DNA of 64,000 nt from assembly GCA_001940925.1 (NCBI GenBank), contig MSGZ01000025.1, positions 1 to 64,000 on the forward strand. Reading direction: 5' to 3'. Below, one piece after another: positions 1-7,711 of this stretch. This stretch comes from Ruminococcus sp. Phil11 (GTDB lineage: Bacteria; Bacillota; Clostridia; Oscillospirales; Ruminococcaceae). Both the position numbers and the translations under genes were made by a program. Numbering within the stretch: the stretch's first letter is position 1; every line of letters starts with the position of its first letter. The notes under the pieces are model-generated. The model saw only the letters and a program-made list of their open reading frames with translations, did not search any database and was not told where the DNA came from.

Positions 1-25
1 CCAGAGTTCGCTCTGGGTTTTCTTT
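1..25 (+). terminator. Rho-independent terminator of a gene left of the window
   Basis: A six-base perfect stem (ccagag / ctctgg) closes a TTCG tetraloop and is followed by gttttcttt. It ends a transcription unit whose gene lies outside the window. Confidence 0.75.
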
Positions 26-33
26 CTATCTGC

Positions 34-107
34 GGGCCATTAGCTCAGTTGGTTAGAGCTCCCGGCTCATAACCGGTCGGTCCCGGGTTCGAGTCCCTGA
101 TGGCCCA
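34..107 (+). tRNA. tRNA-Met (CAT anticodon)
   Basis: The 74-base sequence folds as a cloverleaf. The acceptor stem GGGCCAT pairs with ATGGCCC, the discriminator base is A, the D arm is GCTC/GAGC, the anticodon loop is CTCATAA, and the T loop is TTCGAGT. The CAT anticodon makes it a methionine (or lysidine-modified isoleucine) tRNA. No CCA is encoded. As aligned by eye, the anticodon stem has a C-T mismatch at its first pair and the T stem has one C-T mismatch. A hairpin terminator follows directly. Confidence 0.85.
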
Positions 108-112
108 TTCTG

Positions 113-140
113 CGTCCCGGCTTCGGTCGGGACGTTTTGC
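113..140 (+). terminator. Terminator after tRNA-Met
   Basis: The stem cgtcccg / cgggacg (113-119 and 128-134) is followed by ttttgcttt. It lies between the tRNA and the DinB-like gene, so that gene must have its own start signal or rely on readthrough. Confidence 0.7.
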
Positions 141-159
141 TTTCGGAAGGAGGAGCCGT

Positions 160-660
160 ATGGAACCCGTATGCGAAATGATCGCACGCCAGACAGATGC
201 GAACTTTGTTAATCTCATCATCGCGCTGAAAACTTATGACCGCAATGCGCTTGTGAAGGGCGCGCCTGCATGGCGGTTCGTTTATCACACGCTGCATTCG
301 GCGGATAAATGGTATTTCAACCCGTTTCAGTATAAAGAGCGGCCCGGATTTGAGCCGGGTTCCGATAACCCGTTCAAGCCGATCACGCATGAATGGAGCG
401 ATGACGAGCTGCTTGACCTGCTGGAATCCGTCCGTACAAAAACAATGCATTATCTGGAAAATCTGACAGATACCATGCTGAACGAATGCCCGCCTGACTG
501 CCCGTATACACGGCTGGAGCTGATTCTGATGCAGTTCCGGCACTTCTCCGTGCATATCGGGATGCTGCACGGCCTGACCGTCGAGAAAACCGGCCGTTTT
601 CCGCAGTATGTCAGCCCGCATTCGCTTGACCGGCTGAAAAACGGTTACTGGGATGAATAA
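160..660 (+). CDS. DinB-like metal-binding protein
   Basis: The 166-residue protein fits the DinB / YfiT-like four-helix-bundle superfamily. Candidate metal ligands are His43 or His46 in VYHTLHSADKWYF, and His128 and His132 in RHFSVHIGM. This is the usual spacing of three histidines in the family. Members are often thiol-dependent transferases or damage-induced proteins of unknown role, so no substrate can be named. The start at 160 is chosen because GGAAGGAGG lies just upstream. An in-frame ATG at 100 falls inside the tRNA and is rejected. The gene stands alone between two terminators. Confidence 0.75.
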   Translation: MEPVCEMIARQTDANFVNLIIALKTYDRNALVKGAPAWRFVYHTLHSADKWYFNPFQYKERPGFEPGSDNPFKPITHEWSDDELLDLLESVRTKTMHYLENLTDTMLNECPPDCPYTRLELILMQFRHFSVHIGMLHGLTVEKTGRFPQYVSPHSLDRLKNGYWDE

Positions 661-666
661 TATTTT

Positions 667-697
667 GAGCACACACAAGCGGTGTATGCTCTTTTTT
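667..697 (+). terminator. Terminator after the DinB-like gene
   Basis: A stem of gagcacacac / gtgtatgctc with one mismatch is followed by six T residues. Confidence 0.75.
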
Positions 698-707
698 ATA
701 AAAGGTC

Positions 708-736
708 TTGCAAATCGGCCGCTGTTGTGTTATAAT
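708..736 (+). promoter_or_regulatory. Sigma-A promoter of the first LRR-dockerin gene
   Basis: TTGCAA at 708-713 and TATAAT at 731-736 are separated by 17 bases. They lie about 45 bases upstream of the start codon. Confidence 0.8.
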
Positions 737-780
737 TTTTATAAGGCATCTGCCTGACTGACAATGAAAGGGTGATTATG

Positions 781-2448
781 ATGAAAGTAATTCGATTGAT
801 CGCGATGCTCTGCGCAGCGGTGATGACAGCAAGTTCGCTGACGGTCTCTGCAGAAACGCATTCTGCCGGTGTGAATGCCGCCGCTAAATCTGTTCCTGTG
901 ATGCCGAAGATCGTGGACGGGGTCGAAATCTTTTGGAAAAGCGGCGAGGTTCCGGCAAACTATGAGATTCCGTCTGAGTTTGAGGGTAAGCGTGTGGCTG
1001 CGGTCGCTGCAAACGGATTCAGCGGCTGCCAGACGCTTGTGACGCTGACAATTCCGGAAAGTGTTGCATTTTTGTATGACGGTTGTTTCCAGAATTGTCC
1101 GAAACTGAAAACGATCAATTTCTCTTCCGGTCTGTCACAGATTCATGATATGGCTTTCAAAGACTGTACATCACTGACAGCACTGAATCTTCCGGATTCG
1201 CTGAAAAATATCGGAAGAAACGCATTTGAAAACTGTAAATCTCTGAAAAGTGTCCGGTTTCCTGCGGACATGTCCACGATCGAATTTGATGCGTTTAAGG
1301 GCTGCAGTTCGCTTACGGATGTCACATTTCCAAAGGGTACTTCTTTTGTTTACAGCGGGGTGCTTTCTGACTGCACTGCTCTGAAAACTGTCACGTTTCT
1401 GGATCGGACAACTTTGATTTACAACGATTCAAATACAATCTGCAATAAATCGGATGAGAGCGGCAATTGTGTATACACCGGCACGATCCGCGGCTATGTC
1501 GGGTCCACTGCGGAAAAGTATGCCCAAAAGAACGGGTACCGCTTTGAGCCGCTGGATCCGGAAAATGTCGTGACGACGACCACCGGTCTTACCACGACTA
1601 CAACGACGCAAACGACGACTACGGTCACGACGACGTCCCGTGCAGAGACAGAGCCCGTACCGGATTGGTGGTGGGGTGATACAACGGCTCCGGATCCTTC
1701 CGTGACGACAGCGAAGCCTGTGACTACGACGACGACGGTGACAACTGCTCCGGTCACGACGACCAAGCCGGTCACGACAACGACCTCGCCGTTTGATGCG
1801 GAAAACAAGCTCGTTCTGGACGGCATTGTTTATCAGAAGCAGGGCAGCGCGATCACAGTCTGCGGGTATAAAGAGGGCGAGGTCCCGAAGAATGTTGTCA
1901 TTCCGGAGGATGTTGCGGGCTTTCCCGTCAGGACGGTCGGAGAGAACGCATTTGCGAAGATGAAGGGCGTTGAATCCGTGACGCTGCCGGTGAATGTGAC
2001 GGCGATCGAGAAGAAAGCGTTTTACTGGTGTTCCGATCTGAAAACGCTCACGATCCTGAATCCGGATGTCAAGCTGAACGGCGATTTTACGCTGATCTGC
2101 AATGACGATCTCGGGATGTATACCGGCGTATTGAGGGCGTATTATCCGAGTGAAACGGCCGGATTCTGTTCGGGGCATGAGATGAAGTTTGAGGCATTGA
2201 AGGAGGTGCGCGGCGATATCACGCTGGACGGCATTGTCAGCATTGAGGATGCGCAGAATACCCTGAAAGCGTATACGGAGTCGATCGCGGGCAAGCCGAG
2301 TACGCTGATCGCGCTGCAGAAGCGGACGGCGGATGTGGACGGCAGCATGACGATCAGCGTGGAAGATGCGCAGCTGATATTGAAGTATTACACAGAGCGG
2401 AGCGTGGCCGGCAAGAACACGACATGGGAAGAACTGCTGGCGCGGTAA
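781..2448 (+). CDS. Secreted LRR (BspA-type) protein with C-terminal dockerin
   Basis: The 555-residue protein has a signal peptide (about 1-24), a block of BspA-type leucine-rich repeats (about 45-255), a Thr-rich linker (about 263-342), a second short LRR block (345-470) and a C-terminal dockerin with two EF-hand-like halves. The first half contains GDITLDGIVSIEDAQ and the second ADVDGSMTISVEDAQ. Dockerins bind cohesins in cellulosomes or on the cell surface. LRR_5 domains are usually adhesion or recognition modules, and no catalytic domain is visible. In-frame GTG 772 and ATG 778 are alternative starts; 781 best fits the GAAAGGG ribosome site. The gene is monocistronic, with a clear promoter and terminator. 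It is a distant sixth member of the family clustered at 27-36.6 kb. Confidence 0.85.
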   Translation: MKVIRLIAMLCAAVMTASSLTVSAETHSAGVNAAAKSVPVMPKIVDGVEIFWKSGEVPANYEIPSEFEGKRVAAVAANGFSGCQTLVTLTIPESVAFLYDGCFQNCPKLKTINFSSGLSQIHDMAFKDCTSLTALNLPDSLKNIGRNAFENCKSLKSVRFPADMSTIEFDAFKGCSSLTDVTFPKGTSFVYSGVLSDCTALKTVTFLDRTTLIYNDSNTICNKSDESGNCVYTGTIRGYVGSTAEKYAQKNGYRFEPLDPENVVTTTTGLTTTTTTQTTTTVTTTSRAETEPVPDWWWGDTTAPDPSVTTAKPVTTTTTVTTAPVTTTKPVTTTTSPFDAENKLVLDGIVYQKQGSAITVCGYKEGEVPKNVVIPEDVAGFPVRTVGENAFAKMKGVESVTLPVNVTAIEKKAFYWCSDLKTLTILNPDVKLNGDFTLICNDDLGMYTGVLRAYYPSETAGFCSGHEMKFEALKEVRGDITLDGIVSIEDAQNTLKAYTESIAGKPSTLIALQKRTADVDGSMTISVEDAQLILKYYTERSVAGKNTTWEELLAR

Positions 2449-2457
2449 TATGATTCC

Positions 2458-2498
2458 AAGGCACTGACTGTGGAAGCGGTCGGTGCCTTTTGTTTTTT
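2458..2498 (+). terminator. Terminator of the LRR-dockerin gene
   Basis: The stem aaggcactgac / gtcggtgcctt, with one G-T pair, is followed by tttgtttttt. Confidence 0.75.
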
Positions 2499-2579
2499 CG
2501 GTTTTGTTTTATTGGGCTGATTGGTATCTTTTTGCATCCTCGCTTGATCGTTTTGTTCTCGGTTTAATTTCGTTGGGCG

Positions 2580-2717
2580 CGGGGCGGCGGGCAGTGCCCG
2601 CTTCCGTTTCCCTCCGGGAGCATTCGGCATAACTCTCCCAATATATGACTTCGCACGCCGCTGTTCGCGGCTTCTTTGAATCTACGTTTCACAATACTGA
2701 AACCTGCCGGAAATGAA
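2580..2717 (-). repeat. Interspersed composite repeat, copy A
   Basis: Read on the minus strand, this copy carries the landmarks shared with copies B-E: a GGCaGGtTTCAGTATTG start, a GAAGCCGC..GCGGCGTG hairpin, ATTGGGAGAG, and CCCGGAGGGAAA at the end. A terminator hairpin (2731-2764) and a CCCC-rich module (2773-2852) adjoin it. Copy D has the same kinds of part. Confidence 0.65.
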
Positions 2718-2730
2718 CCAGTCAATAAAC

Positions 2731-2764
2731 AAAGGACGCCGACTTCTCTGTCAGCGTCCTTTTT
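2731..2764. terminator. Bidirectional terminator between repeat modules
   Basis: A 13-base stem (2731-2743 with 2750-2762) has T-runs on both sides. On the minus strand it lies about 90 bases beyond the GH94 stop codon, so it can end that transcript. Confidence 0.65.
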
Positions 2765-2772
2765 GTTCATTA

Positions 2773-2852
2773 TAATGGGGTCTGGGGACAATGTCCCCAG
2801 CCGGGTTTGGGGCGGAGCCCCATTTCGGATCATCGCGAAGCGATACCGCTTT
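2773..2852 (-). repeat. CCCC/GGGG-rich intergenic module (copy 1)
   Basis: This stretch contains ggggtctggggacaatgtcc, ggggcggagccccat and a gatcatcgcgaagcgatacc segment. The same string occurs in reverse at 41812-41885 and in part at 6036-6069. It abuts the GH94 stop codon. Confidence 0.6.
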
Positions 2853-5245
2853 TATCCGAGGACAATGCTGATTTCGTTGACGGCTTCGAGCTGATCGGCG
2901 GGCAGGAAGTTGCCTTCGATCTGCTTGCCGTTGACGGTCATCGCCTTGACGCCGCTCTGAACGTGGTTTGGGTTCCCGATGCTGATATTCAGCTTTTTGC
3001 CGCGGAACAGCTTATGGATCTTGAAGCCGTCCCACTTGGACGGGATCGAAGGGTCAATGCGCAGGCCGTTCAGCTCGGTGCGCATACCGCAGATGCCCTC
3101 GACGCAGCCGACCATGACCGTCGAAGCGGTACCGGTCAGCCAGTGCACATGGGAGCGGCCTGCAAACGGTGAACGCTTGCTCTCGGTGAACTGACCGTGG
3201 ACATACGGCTCCATGACGCGGATTTCCGCCTTGTCGTTCATGGCAGCCGGTGCGGTTTCCATGAAGTATTCAAACGCTCTGTCGCCGTGGCCGAGCAGCG
3301 ATTCCGCGAGGATCAGCCAGCCCTGCGACTGCGAGAAGATACCGCCGTTTTCCTTGGTATCCGGATTGAAGATATGCATGAGCGCGCCCTCGAACGGGTG
3401 GTCGATGTAGGGCGGCTCCAGCAGCTTTGCGCCGTAGGGCGTATTCAGGATGCGGTGTACGCTCTCCATTGCGGTATCTGCCTGCTCCGGAGAAGCAAAG
3501 CCGGAGATGACCGACCAGCTCTGCGGGTTCAGCCACATATTCGCTTCGGGGTCCTTCTTTGCGCCAACAACTACGCCGTTTTCGCGGATGCCGCGGATGA
3601 AGCGGTCCTCATCCCAGCAGGCAGCGAGTGCTTTGGAGAGTGCTTCTTTCGTCTTGCTGAGATATGCAAGATACTCGGTATCGTTCTTGGATTTTGCCAT
3701 TTCCTGCATTTCGCGGATCGCGTAATAAAGCTGGAATGCGACGAATGTGGATTCTCCTTTTGCGCCGAGACGCAGGCAGTCATTCCAGTCCGCGTGCAGA
3801 CCCGCCGGCATATTGTGTGCGCCGAGACGCTCCATAGAGAATCTGATCGCGCGCTTCAGGTGATCGTAAACGGTATCCTCGCCGCCGTTCGCATAGACGA
3901 TGACCTCGTCGAGGAATGCCTGATTGCCGCTTTCGCCGATATACTTGACGATCGTCGGGAACAGCCAGAGCGCGTCGTCAGCGCGGTAGGACGGGTGACC
4001 GGTCTCCTTGACGTATGCGGGATCATCCGGCGTATTCTCGTGGCCTGCGTTGTGCGTGAACTTGACCAGCGGCAGACCGCCGCCGTTATCGACCTGTGCG
4101 GACAGCATAAAGCGGATCTTGTTGAGTGCCATTTCGGGATTCAGGTGAATGATGCCCTGAATATCCTGCACGGTGTCGCGGTAGCCGTAGCCGTTGCGTT
4201 CGCCGCAGTAGATCAGCGAGGCCGCACGGCTCCAGATCGAGGTGATGAAGCACTGATATGCATTCCAGACGTTGATCATGTTATTGAACTCGTCGGACGG
4301 TGTCTCGACCTCGAAATGCGAGAGCTGCTCATGCCAGTAGCTGCGGAGATTTTCAATTTCCTTGTCTGCGGTACCGGCGGTTTCATATTTTGCAAGAATT
4401 TCAACAGCCTCTGCGGAATTCTTCTGACCGAACACGTAGGTCAGCACTCTGGTTTCGCCGGGCTGCAGCTCAATATCGGACTGCAGTGCACCGCAGGAAT
4501 TGCTGTTATAGTTCATCATGCCGTCGCAGACGCCCTTTTCCACTGCGATCGGATTGGAATAGGTGCGGTACGGGCCGATGAATGCAGAGAGGTCGCCGTT
4601 CGCGGAGTTGACCGGTGCGCCGACCATACCGAAGAAACGCTCCATATGGTTGGAGCCTGTCTCATCTCTGCCGCTGTTCTCGTTGATATGCTGGACGATG
4701 CGGTTCCCGCCGTCGAAGCTGGTGCGGGAGATAAACAGCGTATACTGCAGGTTGACCTGATCCTGCTGATAATTGCTTTCGTTGGTGAACTCGATAAAGC
4801 CGGTGACGGAGAGCTTCCGCGGCTTGTCCGAGGTATTGGTGACCTTGCACTGCCAGACCTCATACTGTGCGGGCACATAGTAGGTCGTTTCGGTTTTGAT
4901 TCCGGCATATTCCGATGTGATGACGGTATATGCGGTGCCGTGGCGGCAGACTGATTTATACTGATCGAGCGGCTTGCCGACGGGCTGCCACGAAGCAGAC
5001 CAGTAATCCATGTTTTCCTTGTCAGTGATGTAGATGTAGCGGCCGGGAAGTGCCATCATGGAGTTGAAGCGGAATCTGCCGATTCTGCCGTTTGCGCCGC
5101 TCTTGACGAAGCTGTAGCCTGCGGCATTGTTTGTGATGATCGCGCCGTATTCTGGATCACCGAGGTAATTTGACCACGCTGCGGGGGTATCGGGACGCGT
5201 AATCACATACTCTTTGTTTCTGAGATCGAAATAGCCGTAATTCAT
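2852..5245 (-). CDS. GH94 family disaccharide phosphorylase
   Basis: The 797-residue protein resembles GH94 phosphorylases from its first residues (GYFD..N.EYVITRPDTP..W.NYLG) to its end. It would cleave a beta-linked disaccharide or short oligosaccharide with phosphate to give a sugar 1-phosphate, saving ATP in the cytoplasm. The acid catalyst is expected in the DWND motif at about residues 486-489, followed by CLRLGAKGES. No signal peptide is present. The C-terminal stretch (GNPNHVQSGVKAMTVNGK) recalls chitobiose phosphorylases, so cellobiose is not assured as substrate. The start at 5245 has a perfect AGGAGG eight bases upstream; longer versions run into the promoter. The gene is monocistronic. 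Confidence 0.85.
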   Translation of the reverse strand: MNYGYFDLRNKEYVITRPDTPAAWSNYLGDPEYGAIITNNAAGYSFVKSGANGRIGRFRFNSMMALPGRYIYITDKENMDYWSASWQPVGKPLDQYKSVCRHGTAYTVITSEYAGIKTETTYYVPAQYEVWQCKVTNTSDKPRKLSVTGFIEFTNESNYQQDQVNLQYTLFISRTSFDGGNRIVQHINENSGRDETGSNHMERFFGMVGAPVNSANGDLSAFIGPYRTYSNPIAVEKGVCDGMMNYNSNSCGALQSDIELQPGETRVLTYVFGQKNSAEAVEILAKYETAGTADKEIENLRSYWHEQLSHFEVETPSDEFNNMINVWNAYQCFITSIWSRAASLIYCGERNGYGYRDTVQDIQGIIHLNPEMALNKIRFMLSAQVDNGGGLPLVKFTHNAGHENTPDDPAYVKETGHPSYRADDALWLFPTIVKYIGESGNQAFLDEVIVYANGGEDTVYDHLKRAIRFSMERLGAHNMPAGLHADWNDCLRLGAKGESTFVAFQLYYAIREMQEMAKSKNDTEYLAYLSKTKEALSKALAACWDEDRFIRGIRENGVVVGAKKDPEANMWLNPQSWSVISGFASPEQADTAMESVHRILNTPYGAKLLEPPYIDHPFEGALMHIFNPDTKENGGIFSQSQGWLILAESLLGHGDRAFEYFMETAPAAMNDKAEIRVMEPYVHGQFTESKRSPFAGRSHVHWLTGTASTVMVGCVEGICGMRTELNGLRIDPSIPSKWDGFKIHKLFRGKKLNISIGNPNHVQSGVKAMTVNGKQIEGNFLPADQLEAVNEISIVLG

Positions 5246-5295
5246 ATCTTTCCTCCTAATATACAGGCATCTGTCTGTAAAAAACCCGTACTCAT

Positions 5296-5324
5296 ATTTT
5301 ATCATATATCCGGAGAGATTGCAA
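5296..5324 (-). promoter_or_regulatory. Promoter of the GH94 gene
   Basis: On the minus strand, TTGCAA (5319-5324) and TAAAAT (5296-5301) are 17 bases apart. They lie about 50 bases upstream of the start codon. Confidence 0.7.
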
Positions 5325-5581
5325 GGGGGTGAGAGGCTTATTTTCAGTTTGTTCATATTTAAGGCAAATGCTTGATATTTAAGTAGCGGATTTGATACGG
5401 TGCATCGGAACGGGGGCATTTGCGGTCTAAGATAATGGGGGCTTCAGCATTGCGAGAAGCTGCCTTTCAGAAGCCGCTCCCCGCCGGGTACTGCCCGCCC
5501 GCCCAAAAGGGCTCCCGCCCTTTGGAAACCTGCGCATTCAGCTCGCTCTGACTAGCGTCATCGCTATGCTTCATGCGCGCT

Positions 5582-5801
5582 GCGGATTGCTCTGCAATCC
5601 GCCTAGGGGGGCCCTCTCTTACAGGGCCCCCCTCTCATCAAAACGCTCCCCCGGAGCGTTTTGATGATTCACCCCTGCGGTGCGCCTGACGATAGGGGAG
5701 TTTCGCGCTCTGCGGAGCGCGACCAGAGGCTGCTCTGCCTCCAACATGAAGAAACAAGTTCCTTCATGTTTGACTCTCGCCAGCTTTTTGAAAAAAGCTG
5801 G
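5582..5801. repeat. Array of about seven consecutive perfect or near-perfect hairpins
   Basis: Successive inverted repeats fill this gene-free stretch. They are gcggattgc (5582-5602), an 11-base stem (5605-5633), a 15-base perfect stem tcatcaaaacgctcc (5635-5667), tcgcgctc (5703-5722), gaggc (5726-5741), catgaag (5744-5768) and ccagcttttt (5780-5801). The stems differ in sequence, so this is a string of separate hairpins, not a tandem repeat. No credible gene covers it. It lies 5' to repeat copy B. Confidence 0.6.
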
Positions 5802-5910
5802 ATCAAAAACTCTTGACAGGCTGCAAGCCGTCAGCCTACCGCCCGACCGGAAGCTGAATGCACAACGAATGCCGACCGTTCCGTCAGCACCCTCTTGTGT
5901 TTCGTGTTGT

Positions 5911-6020
5911 GCTGCCGGCGCGCTTCAGCGTTGGGAGCAGCTAAGCCAAAGAAGCCGCTCTGCGGCGTGTGCTTGGCCAATTGGGAGAGGTTCGCTAACC
6001 GTCCCCGGAGGGAATCGCCA
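5911..6020 (+). repeat. Interspersed composite repeat, copy B
   Basis: The order of landmarks matches the other copies: GCGCGCTTCAGCGTTGGGAG, then GAAGCCGC..GCGGCGTGT, then AATTGGGAGAGGTTCGC, then CCCCGGAGGGAA. A partial CCCC-rich module (6036-6069) follows, pointing toward the spoVAE stop codon. Confidence 0.65.
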
Positions 6021-6035
6021 GCGCGGGCTCCGCGC

Positions 6036-6069
6036 GGTTTGGGGCGGAGCCCCATTTTTGATCCGTCGG
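6036..6069 (-). repeat. CCCC/GGGG-rich intergenic module (copy 2, partial)
   Basis: It contains gtttggggcggagccccatt and a following gatcc, as in the copies at 2773-2852 and 41812-41885. Confidence 0.55.
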
Positions 6070-6077
6070 AGACACCT

Positions 6078-6431
6078 CTATTTCTCCCGGGCGCGAAAGA
6101 GGAGGGAGGCGAGGAGGCCGAACAGCATTGCCGCGGTGATACCGCCTGCTGCCGACGTCAGCCCGCCGGTCAGGACGCCGAGCAGCCCGTTTTTCTGCAC
6201 ATCCTCCCGGATGCCCTGCGCCAGCAGATTGCCGAATCCGCTGAGCGGCACCGATGCCCCCGCGCCCGCAAGTGCCGTCAGATGCGGATAAATGCCCAGC
6301 GCACCGAGCACGACGCCTGCCGTCACATAACCGACAAGGATCCGTGCCGGGGTCAGCTTTGTCTCGTCGATGAGAAGCTGCCCGATCACGCAGAGCAGCC
6401 CGCCGATTACAAAAGCCCATACATACGTCAT
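6078..6431 (-). CDS. spoVAE: Stage V sporulation protein AE
   Basis: The 117-residue hydrophobic protein has about four membrane segments and the SpoVAE pattern (GGLLCVIGQLLIDETKLTPA near the N terminus, GAGASVPLSGFGNLLAQG in the middle). SpoVA proteins form the inner-membrane channel that loads dipicolinic acid into the forespore and releases it at germination. It overlaps the spoVAD stop codon by four bases (ATGA), so the two are translationally coupled. A good AAGGAG site precedes it. The expected partner spoVAC is not next to it. Confidence 0.9.
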   Translation of the reverse strand: MTYVWAFVIGGLLCVIGQLLIDETKLTPARILVGYVTAGVVLGALGIYPHLTALAGAGASVPLSGFGNLLAQGIREDVQKNGLLGVLTGGLTSAAGGITAAMLFGLLASLLFRAREK

Positions 6432-7450
6432 AATTGCTCCTTTCCGTCCGTGTGCGAAAGATGCACGAGATGACAGATTCCGGGGATGCTCTCGCCCTGC
6501 TGACAGAGCATCGGGGAGAGCAGCGCGCCGGTCGCCGCATAAAGGATATTTCTGAGCTCGCCGCTCTGCAGCTTCGGGAGAAAATACCCGCATATGATGC
6601 TTGCCGAGCAGCCGCATCCGGAGCCGCCTGCATGGGTATCCTGTGTGCTGCTGTTGAACATCATGACGCCGCAGTCGCGGTGTACGCTGCGCAGGTCGTA
6701 GCCGTTCTGCTCCATGAGCTTCAGCATCAGCCGGCTGCCGACCGCCCCGAGGTCGCCGGTCACGATCGCATCGTAATCCGCCGGACGGGTGCGCGTCGCG
6801 GAGAGATACCGCGCGATCGTATCGGCTGCAGCGGGTGCCATGGCCGCGCCCATGTTGCTCGCGTCGGTCAGCCCCTGATCGCGGATGCGTCCGATGCAGA
6901 TGCCGCGCAGATAGGGCGGGGCAGCGGACGGCGTCAGGAGTGCCGCACCCGCTGCAGTACAGGTCCACTGGGCGTTCGGCGTGCGCTGTCCGCCGTAGGA
7001 GAGCGGGAACCGGAACTGCCGTTCGGCACTGGAAAAATGCGAGGACGTCAGTACGGCGCAGCGCGGGAGCTCCATGCCGCTCTGCATCACGGCGGCGAGC
7101 AGCAGTCCCTCCGCGAAGGTCGCGCACGCGCCGAAGATGCCGAGATACGGGATATCGAGATGCCGGAGCGCGTAGGTCGAGCTGGTGCACTGGTTGATGA
7201 GATCGCCCGCAAAAATGCAGCTGATATCGCCCTCCGAGCAGCCTGCCTTTTCCAGCATCAGATTGAGCGTGCGCCGCTGGAGCTCGCTTTCGGCCTGCTC
7301 CCATGTCTCCGCCCCGAAATGCCCGTCCGGCTCGATGCGGTCGAAGTACGGCGCCATGGGGCCTTCGCCCTCCTTTTTTCCGGCGACGCTGCTCCATGCC
7401 GCGACAGTCGGGGGCGATTTCAGCCGTATCAGATTTGCATATTCGATCAT
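6428..7450 (-). CDS. spoVAD: Stage V sporulation protein AD
   Basis: The 340-residue protein has the thiolase-like fold sequence of SpoVAD, the dipicolinic-acid-binding subunit of the SpoVA complex. Recognisable segments are FAGDLINQCTSSTYALR, the GIFGACATFAEG stretch, ASNMGAAMAPAA and the CGVMMFNSSTQDTHAGGSGC region near the C terminus. The length equals the family norm. Start 7450 is preferred over ATG 7456 because the AAAGGAGA site abuts 7456 directly. It is first in a two-gene operon with spoVAE. A forespore (sigma-G) promoter is expected, but I could not place one with confidence. Confidence 0.92.
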   Translation of the reverse strand: MIEYANLIRLKSPPTVAAWSSVAGKKEGEGPMAPYFDRIEPDGHFGAETWEQAESELQRRTLNLMLEKAGCSEGDISCIFAGDLINQCTSSTYALRHLDIPYLGIFGACATFAEGLLLAAVMQSGMELPRCAVLTSSHFSSAERQFRFPLSYGGQRTPNAQWTCTAAGAALLTPSAAPPYLRGICIGRIRDQGLTDASNMGAAMAPAAADTIARYLSATRTRPADYDAIVTGDLGAVGSRLMLKLMEQNGYDLRSVHRDCGVMMFNSSTQDTHAGGSGCGCSASIICGYFLPKLQSGELRNILYAATGALLSPMLCQQGESIPGICHLVHLSHTDGKEQL

Positions 7451-7632
7451 GCGCATTCTCCTTTTTGAGTTTGGTATTATCTTGTGCATCCTGCGGCAGA
7501 ATATGCAGCAGATTTTTGCAGTACGGCGCACGCAGCCGGAACACCGCTTTTTGACGAATCTGTGTGAAATGTCAAGCGGGGATTGCTTCCTCTGCCGCGA
7601 TTTGTCGCAATCGACAAAACCGGACTTCCTTC

Positions 7633-7661
7633 TTGCATTTTCCGCACGATTCTGGTATAAT
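7633..7661 (+). promoter_or_regulatory. Promoter of the M42 peptidase operon
   Basis: TTGCAT (7633-7638) and TATAAT (7656-7661) have a 17-base spacer. They lie 50 bases upstream of the first peptidase start and diverge from spoVAD. Confidence 0.8.
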
Positions 7662-7711
7662 ATAATCTGTATAGTTATCTCGACCCATTCGACGAAAAAG
7701 GAGGATCTCAC

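Noticed and set aside
3197..4954. Long open frame (585 codons) on the plus strand
   Set aside because: It lies antisense to the GH94 gene, has no ribosome site and an Arg/Val-rich composition typical of shadows in GC-rich DNA.
7457..7632. Sigma-G promoter for spoVAD
   Set aside because: A GCATA-like box and a GATAATA-like box occur on the minus strand, but their spacing does not fit the usual 17-18 bases.
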